A stretch of 6,309 nt of DNA from Cellvibrionales bacterium (GTDB lineage: Bacteria > Pseudomonadota > Gammaproteobacteria > Pseudomonadales > UBA7434), in the NCBI GenBank assembly GCA_018668095.1, contig JABIQF010000136.1, positions 1 to 6,309 of the forward strand, read 5' to 3'. The notes beneath the pieces were generated by a model. That model saw only the letters and a list, made by a program, of their open reading frames with translations, searched no databases and was not told the origin of the DNA. This document shows positions 1 through 6,192 of the stretch, piece by piece. The position numbers and the translations under genes are program-made. How positions within the stretch are numbered: position 1 is the stretch's first letter; the number at the start of each line of letters is the position of its first letter.

Positions 1-1
1 C

Positions 2-832
2 TTTTCAAATACGCTAGAAATTCTTTGGGGAACATCACCGACCTTAAGTGGCGGCGTGAGCAGTGCAAACCTATTAGGCTCAACGACCTCAGCATTAGCT
101 GTAAGTGATAATCCCGGCGCTGCATTGGTTCAGTCTGGTTTGAACTGGGGCTTCTTCAGAAACGGAAGTCTCCGCTCCCTACTCCACGCTGTAGCCAGTG
201 ATAACAATAATAATGTGTTATCAACGCCTTCAATTATTACGATAGATAACGAAGAAGCTGAAATTCTTGTGGGCAGTAATGTTCCCTTTGTTACTGGTAG
301 CCAAACCTCTGCAGCCACGACAACTAACAATCCTTTTAGAACGATTCAGCGTGAAGATATTGGTATTACATTAAAGATAACGCCTAAAGTGAGTAAGCAA
401 AGAACGATTACACTGGCGGTTGAGCAAGAAGTTGAATCTGTTCGTGAAGAGCAAATTTCTGCGGCGCAAGATTTAATAACCGATAAGCGCAGCATTAAAA
501 CTAATGTGCTAGTCGATGATGGCACTATTTTGGTACTCGGTGGCTTAATAGAAGACCGAACGACAAGAAACCAAACTAAAGTTCCACTGTTGGGTGATAT
601 CCCATTATTAGGCCGATTTTTTAGCAGCGATACAAAAACAACTCGAAAGCAAAATTTAATGGTCTTTATTAAAACGACGATTATTGATGATTTAAGCCTT
701 GCTGAAGAAAAAACGCGTGAAAGCTACAATGATATACGCAGTAAACAAAAAGGTTTAGGTGATCGTAAAGAGAAACTATCACTACCCGATTTCGATACTC
801 AAGTGCCTGCCGATAAAAGCAATTCAAATTAG
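2..832 (+). CDS. gspD: Type II secretion system secretin GspD, C-terminal part (5' end outside window)
   Basis: This is the outer-membrane secretin through which folded exoproteins leave the cell in type II secretion. The frame is open from base 2, so the gene is truncated by the window edge and the GTG at 56 is internal, not a start. The visible 276 residues cover most of the secretin beta-barrel domain. Seen directly are the hallmark VLSTPS stretch (window residues 72-77) followed by a DNEEAEI segment, VPFVTGS, a DIGITLKITP strand, KRSIKTNVLVDDG, the VPLLGDIPLLG lip/gate motif (about 194-204) and the closing NLMVFIKTTI strand. About 50 polar, charged residues follow, in the position of the S-domain that binds a pilotin in some family members. 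The spacing of these motifs is that of GspD/PulD rather than PilQ. The next gene is not gspE, so gspD is the last secretion gene on this side. Identity is secure; the substrates are unknown. Confidence 0.95.
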   Translation, partial: FSNTLEILWGTSPTLSGGVSSANLLGSTTSALAVSDNPGAALVQSGLNWGFFRNGSLRSLLHAVASDNNNNVLSTPSIITIDNEEAEILVGSNVPFVTGSQTSAATTTNNPFRTIQREDIGITLKITPKVSKQRTITLAVEQEVESVREEQISAAQDLITDKRSIKTNVLVDDGTILVLGGLIEDRTTRNQTKVPLLGDIPLLGRFFSSDTKTTRKQNLMVFIKTTIIDDLSLAEEKTRESYNDIRSKQKGLGDRKEKLSLPDFDTQVPADKSNSN

Positions 833-852
833 CTTTCGCTGATTAAACTTCC

Positions 853-1356
853 ATGATTAATAACCTCGAATTAAAGGCGCGTCTAGATCAATTTGTTGAA
901 GGGCATTTACCGCTTGGCCGCGCTATGGGTCTTGAGGTTAGCGAATATGATGGTCAATCACTTTCACTTTCGGCGCCGCTTGAATTAAATGATAACGATA
1001 AAGGAACGGCTTTTGGTGGAAGCCTTTACTGTGCAGCAGTTATGGCAGGATGGGGTTATTTCTATTTGCGATGCCTGCAGTATAAGCTTAATGAGGGCGC
1101 GCCTAATATTGTTATTTCTAAATCTGAAATTGAATATTTGGCTCCCGTAGATGTTAACACTATAACTGCGACTTGCAGCGACTCCGACCCCATTATATGG
1201 GATGCGTTTTTAAGTCGTTATCAAGAGCGCGGCAAAGCGAAAGTAGAATTGTCTGCAACGATTAAAACCAATATAAATGGCGTAGAAAAAATCGCTGTTA
1301 AGTTTACAGGTACTTTTGCATTAATCGGTTTTACACGCCCGACTTCCTTAGCTTAA
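853..1356 (+). CDS. Stand-alone YiiD_C/MadB-type hot-dog protein (putative thioesterase or malonyl-ACP decarboxylase)
   Basis: This 167-residue cytosolic protein corresponds to the C-terminal domain of E. coli YiiD without the N-terminal acetyltransferase. The family signature is visible: PLGRAMGLEV (about 20-29), then N46-D-N48-D-K-GTAFGGSLY (46-59) with a following hydrophobic helix containing AGWGYFYL. A strand SEIEYLAPV (91-99) and C-terminal strands complete one hot-dog fold. The family was first annotated as a putative thioesterase. From memory of the literature, members named MadA/MadB act as malonyl-ACP decarboxylases that prime fatty-acid synthesis, with an essential Asn in this region, so N46 or N48 is the likely catalytic residue here; that transfer is inference. 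The ATG is fixed by an in-frame TAA at 844-846. No clear Shine-Dalgarno lies in the 20 bp after gspD, so translation may depend on coupling. The 3' end overlaps the convergent desaturase gene by 9 bp. Confidence 0.85.
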   Translation: MINNLELKARLDQFVEGHLPLGRAMGLEVSEYDGQSLSLSAPLELNDNDKGTAFGGSLYCAAVMAGWGYFYLRCLQYKLNEGAPNIVISKSEIEYLAPVDVNTITATCSDSDPIIWDAFLSRYQERGKAKVELSATIKTNINGVEKIAVKFTGTFALIGFTRPTSLA

Positions 1357-2544
1357 AACACCATTCACATAGCTTACTCGTCGATATTGCTGCTTCATTG
1401 AAAACTCTAGCGCTTTCAGCTGATGCTTTAAATTATGTAAATCTAAAGACGCTTGCATGCTTTGCGAGGCTTCTGCTAGCTGCTCTCGCTTTGCGAGAAC
1501 CCACTGTGAATGAATGGTCTTCCACTCGTTGAGTAATTCTGTGAGCTGCTTATGCTCGTGATCGATTTGTTTTTCTAGCGCTGTTCGCCAATGAATATAT
1601 TCTATTGATCCTAAGCGCATTTTAATCGCGTTAATAAAGGTAGGGTTTGTCAGTTTTTCTCGTGCTATCTCTAATTGTCTAGCCACCATTGCTTGGCGTA
1701 TTTTAAATTGAGGCGTCACACGCAGATCAGAACTCAGTCCTAGCCAGGAGCTGGTTTTAATTAACCATTTTGTTGGGTCGAAATGAAACCAGCGAATGCC
1801 ATTACGGTAATCATTTTGAAAAATATGATGGTAGTTATGGTAGCCCTCACCATAAGTTAGTAGTGCAATAAAGCCATTATCGCGAGCGCTGTTTTCATTA
1901 CTATAAGGTTTTTTTCCCCAATAATGCGCCAGTGAATTAACAAAAAAAGTGGTGTGGTGAGAATAGACTAATCGCAAAACACCCATTAATAAAAAATAAG
2001 CTAAATACTGGCCGGTGATTGCGCCTAAAATTAAAGGCGGTGCAATATTCATAATTAAGGCTATGAAGTAGTAATATTTATGTTGCCACATAACGATTTT
2101 ATCGCGCTGTAAATCTTTAGCATTACTAAAATCATCGACGCCATTCTCATACTTTCTCAGCATCCAGCCGATATGTGAAAACCATAAACCAAGATTGGCG
2201 GAATAAGGATCTTTTTCATTGTCATCAACATGCCGATGATGGCGTCGATGTTGTGAGCACCACACTAAAATACTATTTTGAAACGAAGCGGCTCCAAACA
2301 ATGCTAATAAGAAGCGCATCACTGGGTGTGCTTTATAAGCATTATGCGCCCAAAGGCGATGGTAGCCAGCCGTAATAGCTAAACCGTTAGACGCCGCAAA
2401 TAGTAAAAACGCTAGCCAATGTGTCCACTCAAAGCCAACGGCTATTTGATACCAAGGCACAGCAATTAATGCGATAAGCGCTGTGATGCTTAGCAATAAT
2501 GCTGTTGGCCAAACAATATTCGGTTTTATTATGTTATTTGACAT
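1348..2544 (-). CDS. Membrane-bound acyl-CoA / fatty-acid desaturase (delta-9 type, DesB-like)
   Basis: This di-iron integral-membrane enzyme introduces a cis double bond into saturated acyl chains with O2 and an electron donor. All three histidine boxes are present and intact: HRLWAH (62-67), HRRHH (99-103) and HNYHH (236-240), plus an extra conserved-type histidine at 207. Hydrophobic segments lie at roughly 11-30, 39-58, 75-95, 157-176 and 179-195, matching the two-hairpin topology of the family. About 110 residues after the catalytic part (280-390) are charged, helical and probably coiled-coil. The total of 398 residues is close to the long Pseudomonas DesA/DesB-type desaturases. The start ATG (2542-2544) is preceded directly by an in-frame TAA. 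Only a weak GAGTG Shine-Dalgarno is seen, and the ppsA stop lies 11 bp upstream, so the gene probably relies on ppsA transcription and translational coupling. No redox partner gene is in the window. The exact substrate (acyl-CoA or phospholipid) and double-bond position cannot be read from sequence. Confidence 0.92.
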   Translation of the reverse strand: MSNNIIKPNIVWPTALLLSITALIALIAVPWYQIAVGFEWTHWLAFLLFAASNGLAITAGYHRLWAHNAYKAHPVMRFLLALFGAASFQNSILVWCSQHRRHHRHVDDNEKDPYSANLGLWFSHIGWMLRKYENGVDDFSNAKDLQRDKIVMWQHKYYYFIALIMNIAPPLILGAITGQYLAYFLLMGVLRLVYSHHTTFFVNSLAHYWGKKPYSNENSARDNGFIALLTYGEGYHNYHHIFQNDYRNGIRWFHFDPTKWLIKTSSWLGLSSDLRVTPQFKIRQAMVARQLEIAREKLTNPTFINAIKMRLGSIEYIHWRTALEKQIDHEHKQLTELLNEWKTIHSQWVLAKREQLAEASQSMQASLDLHNLKHQLKALEFSMKQQYRRVSYVNGVLS

Positions 2545-2555
2545 TTAATCACTCG

Positions 2556-4922
2556 TTAATCATTTTCAGCTAAAAACAGCCATGTATCTAATACGCTATC
2601 GGGGTTTAGTGAAACACTGTCTATGCCCTGCTCCATTAGCCAGCGTGCAAAATCTGGATGGTCAGATGGGCCTTGACCACAAATACCGACATACTTACCC
2701 TGTGCCTTACAGGTCTTAATTGCTTGGCTTAGCAGTGCTTTAACGGCATCGTTTCGCTCATCGAATAAATGCGCTACCAGTGCTGAGTCTCTGTCGAGTC
2801 CCAGTGTAAGCTGGGTTAAATCGTTAGACCCTATAGAGTAGCCATCAAAATATTGCAGAAACTGTTCAGCAATAAGCGCGTTAGCCGGTAACTCACACAT
2901 CATAATCAATTTAAGGCCGTGTTCGCCACGTTTTAAACCATTTTGAGCGAGTAAATCACACACTTGCTTTGCTTCGTCTGGGGTTCGCACAAATGGAATC
3001 ATTATTTCAACATTGTCGAAGCCCATTTCTTCGCGTACTTTTTTAAGCGCGCGGCATTCAAGTACAAAACAATCTAAGAAGTCGGGATGAATATAGCGTG
3101 AGGCTCCACGAAAACCAATCATTGGGTTTTCTTCATCTGGCTCATAATTCGCCCCGCCTACTAGGTGCGCATATTCATTAGATTTAAAATCAGACATTCT
3201 AACGATAACGCGCTTAGGCGCAAATGCAGCAGCAATGGTAGCGATTCCTTCGACTAACTTTTCTTCATAAAATTTTACCGGGCTGCTATAACCGGCAATG
3301 CGTTTGCCGATGTCATTTTTTAAACCGGGTTCTAAGTTGTCGAAATTAAGCAGCGCTTTAGGATGAATGCCGATCATACGATTTATGATAAATTCTAAAC
3401 GAGCTAGCCCTACGCCATCATTGGGTAAAGCTTGGAATGCAAACGCCCTATCAGGATTGCCAACGTTAAGCATAATGTTAAACGGTATTTCAGGCATGCT
3501 GGCAACATCGCTGCGCTTAATTGTGAAGTCGAGTTTGCCCTTGTAAATAAATCCTGTATCACCTTCGGCACAACTCACGGTTACATCTGTACCAGCGGCT
3601 AATTGTTCGGTGGCATCTATGCAGCCAACAACGGCGGGAATGCCCAGTTCACGCGCAATAATAGCGGCATGACAGGTACGACCACCGCGATTAGTGACAA
3701 TAGCTGAGGCGCGCTTCATCACAGGTTCCCAATCAGGATCTGTCATATCGGTAACAAGAACATCACCCGCTTGAACCTGATCCATATCATCAATGCTATC
3801 GACTATGCGAACAGGGCCTGCGCCAATGCGTTGGCCAATACTTCGCCCTTCGACTAATACTTCTGCGCGGCTTGCTAAAAGATAGCGCTCAACCATATTG
3901 ACAGTTTGACGACTCTTGACTGTTTCTGGGCGGGCCTGAACAATATAAATTTTTCCATCATCACCGTCTTTTGCCCATTCAATATCCATGGGATGGCCAT
4001 AATGGTTTTCTATAATTAAGGCTTGCTTAGCAAGTTCTTTAACTTCGGCATCATCAATACAGAACTGCTGGCGATCAGCTTCGTCGACTTCAACGGTATT
4101 CACTGAGTGTCCCGCTGAGGCATCTTCGCCATAAATCATTTTGATGGCTTTGCTACCTATATTACGACGTAAAATAGCACGGTGGCCGCTTTGCATTGCG
4201 CGCTTTGAAACGTAGAATTCATCCGGATTAACAGAGCCTTGTACGACTGTTTCACCTAAGCCATAAGAGCCGGTAATAAACACTACGCCATCAAAACCTG
4301 ATTCAGTATCAAGCGTAAACATAACGCCCGCACTGCCCGTTTCTGAGCGCACCATACGTTGAATACCTGCACTTAGCGCTACGCTACTATGATCAAAACC
4401 TTTGTGGACGCGATAAGAAATGGCACGATCATTAAACAATGATGCAAACACTTCTTTCATTGCGATACGCACATTATCAATGCCTTTTATATTTAAAAAG
4501 GTTTCTTGTTGACCGGCGAAGGAAGCATCAGGTAAGTCTTCGGCTGTTGCAGAAGACCGTACAGCAACACTGAGCGCTTGATTGCCCTGCTGTAGTTGTT
4601 TGAACGCGTCGTCCAATGCTTTATCTAAGGCATCAGGGAACGGTGTGTCGAGTATCCATTGGCGTATTTTTGCACCCGTAGTGGTTAACGCTTTGATATC
4701 GTTAACGTTGAGGCTGTCGAGTGCTTCATTAATTCGCGTATCAAGACCTTGATGGGCAATAAATTCTCGATAGGCATCAGCGGTAGTCGCAAAGCCATTG
4801 GGTACCTGAACACCTTTATTAACAAGTCCGCTGATCATTTCTCCGAGAGAGGCGTTCTTTCCACCTACTCGTTCAACGTCATTCATGCCTAATTGATTAA
4901 ACCAAAGTACTTGCTCTGCCAA
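2556..4922 (-). CDS. ppsA: Phosphoenolpyruvate synthase (pyruvate, water dikinase, EC 2.7.9.2)
   Basis: The enzyme converts pyruvate, ATP and water to PEP, AMP and phosphate, the entry step of gluconeogenesis from three-carbon substrates. The 788 residues are full length for the family (E. coli 792). Three domains are seen in order. The first is an N-terminal ATP-binding domain (about 1-340) with VGGKNASLGEM (19-29) and VRSSATAEDLPDASFAGQQE (121-140). The second is a swivelling phosphohistidine domain (about 365-460) with NRGGRTCHAA, where His418 carries the phosphate. The third is a C-terminal PEP/pyruvate barrel (about 475-785) with MIGFRGASRY (601-610), GSNDLTQLTLGLDRDS and GICGQG, where Cys748 is the expected proton donor. 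Thr416 matches the threonine modified by PpsR in E. coli. The start is TTG (4920-4922), supported by GAGAGG 8 bp upstream, an in-frame stop at 4935-4937 and an N terminus aligning with E. coli PpsA. It is divergent from ppsR and followed after 11 bp by the desaturase. No key residue is missing. Confidence 0.98.
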   Translation of the reverse strand: MAEQVLWFNQLGMNDVERVGGKNASLGEMISGLVNKGVQVPNGFATTADAYREFIAHQGLDTRINEALDSLNVNDIKALTTTGAKIRQWILDTPFPDALDKALDDAFKQLQQGNQALSVAVRSSATAEDLPDASFAGQQETFLNIKGIDNVRIAMKEVFASLFNDRAISYRVHKGFDHSSVALSAGIQRMVRSETGSAGVMFTLDTESGFDGVVFITGSYGLGETVVQGSVNPDEFYVSKRAMQSGHRAILRRNIGSKAIKMIYGEDASAGHSVNTVEVDEADRQQFCIDDAEVKELAKQALIIENHYGHPMDIEWAKDGDDGKIYIVQARPETVKSRQTVNMVERYLLASRAEVLVEGRSIGQRIGAGPVRIVDSIDDMDQVQAGDVLVTDMTDPDWEPVMKRASAIVTNRGGRTCHAAIIARELGIPAVVGCIDATEQLAAGTDVTVSCAEGDTGFIYKGKLDFTIKRSDVASMPEIPFNIMLNVGNPDRAFAFQALPNDGVGLARLEFIINRMIGIHPKALLNFDNLEPGLKNDIGKRIAGYSSPVKFYEEKLVEGIATIAAAFAPKRVIVRMSDFKSNEYAHLVGGANYEPDEENPMIGFRGASRYIHPDFLDCFVLECRALKKVREEMGFDNVEIMIPFVRTPDEAKQVCDLLAQNGLKRGEHGLKLIMMCELPANALIAEQFLQYFDGYSIGSNDLTQLTLGLDRDSALVAHLFDERNDAVKALLSQAIKTCKAQGKYVGICGQGPSDHPDFARWLMEQGIDSVSLNPDSVLDTWLFLAEND

Positions 4923-4930
4923 TGCAATAT

Positions 4931-4936
4931 CCTCTC
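4931..4936 (-). promoter_or_regulatory. Shine-Dalgarno of ppsA deciding the TTG start
   Basis: Read on the minus strand this is GAGAGG, with 8 bases between it and the TTG start at 4920-4922. The only other possible in-frame start is an ATT at 4926-4928, which would leave a spacing of 2 bases, too short. An in-frame TGA lies at 4935-4937. The TTG is therefore the best start, and its low efficiency would moderate PpsA synthesis. Confidence 0.75.
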
Positions 4937-4967
4937 AATGATGAAATATAAAACTATTTAAGCAACG

Positions 4968-4997
4968 TATATATTAGCTGCAGCGCTTATTGATCAA
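4968..4997 (-). promoter_or_regulatory. Possible ppsA promoter
   Basis: On the minus strand, TTGATC (4992-4997) can serve as a -35. It is followed 17-18 bases later by ATATAT (4969-4974) or TATATA (4968-4973) as a -10. This would give a leader of about 40 bases before the TTG. The -35 lies inside the palindrome, which suits control by a bound regulator. Hexamer matches are only moderate and AT-rich DNA gives such matches by chance. Confidence 0.35.
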
Positions 4998-5000
4998 TAA
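4987..5000. promoter_or_regulatory. Perfect 14-bp palindrome, candidate operator
   Basis: TTATTGATCAATAA is identical to its reverse complement over all 14 bases. It covers the proposed -35 of ppsA, a position where a dimeric protein could repress. The left arm is also part of CGCTTATT (4984-4991), which is exactly repeated in inverted form as AATAAGCG at 5012-5019, so two alternative dyads share one arm. I do not recognise it as a FNR, Cra or HexR site. Confidence 0.45.
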
Positions 5001-5321
5001 TTCTATTCATAAATAAGCGTTATTCAGCCTTACTATGTCTCCTCAAGGAGGTCTTAAAGGGTATTCTCAAAGAATGCTTCAATGTCGCCTCAAAGTTAAT
5101 AGCTTAGGTTAATATGGATTATAAATAGATGGAAAATACAGTGATGTGTTGTAGTTACCGTCCGTCGCGTAGCATAATCGATTGAACCTTAAGAATACAC
5201 ATTACCTCTTGTGCATGCCGGCTGAAGCGGGCTAAATTAACGCTGAATTAGGGTTTGATCGACGGTGAAAGTTCATGAGAAGACGCGTGTATAAATTCAC
5301 ATGAATGTTCTAGGTTGAGAT

Positions 5322-5363
5322 GATGTAAAAATTGGTTGAGAAGATATAAAAATTGGATGAAAA
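5322..5363 (+). repeat. 21-bp tandem repeat directly upstream of ppsR
   Basis: Two adjacent 21-bp units, 5322-5342 and 5343-5363, agree at 18 of 21 positions and share the core TAAAAATTGG. The GGTTGAGA element of the unit also appears exactly one period earlier (5313-5320), giving GGTTGAGA, GGTTGAGA, GGATGAAA at 5313, 5334 and 5355. A 21-bp period equals two helical turns, so repeated protein contacts on one DNA face are possible. The second unit contains a TATAAA (5345-5350) and ends at the ppsR Shine-Dalgarno. Confidence 0.6.
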
Positions 5364-5367
5364 GGGA
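5361..5367 (+). promoter_or_regulatory. Shine-Dalgarno of ppsR
   Basis: AAAGGGA lies 6 bases before the ATG at 5374. An in-frame TAA at 5368-5370 excludes any longer N terminus, so this site and start are well fixed. It abuts the last 21-bp repeat unit. Confidence 0.75.
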
Positions 5368-5373
5368 TAAATA

Positions 5374-6192
5374 ATGAAGCGTACAGCATTTTTTATTTCA
5401 GACAGTACGGGTATTACTGCTGAGGTTATGGGAGAAAGCCTTCTCTCTCATTTTCCATCAATTGAGTTTGAGAGGCATTCATTCACCTATGTTGATAATG
5501 AAGAAAAGGCGCGAGCGGCGGCAGATACAATTAATGCAGCGGCTCTAAGTGATGGCCAAGCGCCAGTTGTTTTTGACACACTCATCAGTGAGACCTTGCG
5601 TAATATTATTACGGCATCCAACGGCTATTGTGTCGATGTTATCAATACTTTCCTTTCACCCTTAGAAAAAGCCTTGGGCGCTCCGAGCAGTTATACTGTT
5701 GGTCGACCAAAAATTGCCACGCAAAGCAGCCAGTATAATCGTCGCATAGAGGCGGTTCATTTTGCTTTAGATAATGATGATGGCGGCCGAGTAAACCGTT
5801 ATAACGAGGCGGATGTTATTTTGATTGGTGTTTCTCGTTCAGGGAAGACACCGAGCTGTCTTTATTTGGCTTTGCAGTTTGGTATATACGCTGCCAACTT
5901 TCCTATTACTGAAGAAGATCTAGAGACTGCGAGTTTACCAAAAGCATTGGTTGACTATAAAGATCGATTATTTGGGTTAACTATTGGTCCCGATCGCTTA
6001 GCCAGTATTCGAAGTGAGCGGCTTAGCGGAAGCCGTTACGCTTCATCGCGGCAGTGTGAAAGAGAAGTACAAGAAGCGCTAACGATGTTTGAGCGTTTTA
6101 AAATTCCGTATATTGATACTACCGATTGCTCTATTGAAGAAATCTCAACACGAATACTCGCCGAAACAGGTATAGAGCGAAAATTTAAGTAG
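5374..6192 (+). CDS. ppsR: Phosphoenolpyruvate synthase regulatory protein, bifunctional kinase/pyrophosphorylase (PSRP)
   Basis: This cytosolic regulator controls PEP synthase. In the studied E. coli and plant relatives it inactivates the target by ADP-dependent phosphorylation of a threonine near the catalytic histidine, and reactivates it by phosphate-dependent dephosphorylation that releases pyrophosphate. The 272 residues match the usual length of the family (PF03618, formerly DUF299). Visible signatures are the N-terminal FFISDSTGITAE (6-17), HSFTYVD (35-41), the P-loop-like GVSRSGKTP (152-160) after a VILI strand, and GLTIGPDRLASIRSER (201-216) with RYAS just after. All expected motifs are intact. 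The gene is divergent from its target ppsA, the arrangement known from E. coli and Pseudomonas. The ATG is fixed by an upstream in-frame stop and a good Shine-Dalgarno. The last codons and the TAG stop fall inside the first unit of a 13-bp tandem repeat. Confidence 0.97.
   Translation: MKRTAFFISDSTGITAEVMGESLLSHFPSIEFERHSFTYVDNEEKARAAADTINAAALSDGQAPVVFDTLISETLRNIITASNGYCVDVINTFLSPLEKALGAPSSYTVGRPKIATQSSQYNRRIEAVHFALDNDDGGRVNRYNEADVILIGVSRSGKTPSCLYLALQFGIYAANFPITEEDLETASLPKALVDYKDRLFGLTIGPDRLASIRSERLSGSRYASSRQCEREVQEALTMFERFKIPYIDTTDCSIEEISTRILAETGIERKFK

Larger units (their letters stand above)
4923..5373. other. Divergent ppsA-ppsR intergenic control region (451 bp)
   Basis: No credible gene lies in this stretch. 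It is AT-rich and unusually long for two divergent starts. Moving from ppsA to ppsR it holds the ppsA Shine-Dalgarno, AT-rich possible -10 boxes (4968-4976) and a perfect 14-bp palindrome (4987-5000). Next come an 8-bp inverted repeat (4984-4991 with 5012-5019), an orphan AAGGAGGT (5045-5052) and a short hairpin (5061-5077). The ppsR side has recurring GCTGAA half-sites (5221, 5242), an ATTCA-CA-TGAAT inverted repeat (5295-5306) after a TATAAA box at 5290, and a 21-bp-period repeat next to ppsR. In E. coli ppsA is activated by Cra. I see only imperfect resemblance to Cra half-sites here, so the regulator is unassigned. Confidence 0.7.

Noticed and set aside
130..330. 66-codon open frame on the minus strand inside gspD
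   Set aside because: It lies wholly opposite the conserved secretin domain, has no Shine-Dalgarno or recognisable motif, and is best explained as a shadow of gspD.
2175..2375. 66-codon open frame on the plus strand inside the desaturase
   Set aside because: It is antisense to the histidine-box region of a clear desaturase, and its residues simply mirror that coding sequence.
5042..5093. Three CTCAA copies at 5042, 5066 and 5089
   Set aside because: The unit is only five bases and the spacing is uneven (24 and 23), so it is not called as an array or CRISPR-like structure.
5095..5114. Direct repeat GTTAATA at 5095-5101 and 5108-5114
   Set aside because: A 7-bp AT-rich repeat is expected by chance in this composition, and no partner sites support it.
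5120..5295. Sigma-70 promoters for ppsR at the TATAAA boxes 5120-5125 and 5290-5295
   Set aside because: Neither box has a reasonable TTGACA-like partner 16-18 bp upstream, so the ppsR promoter remains unassigned.
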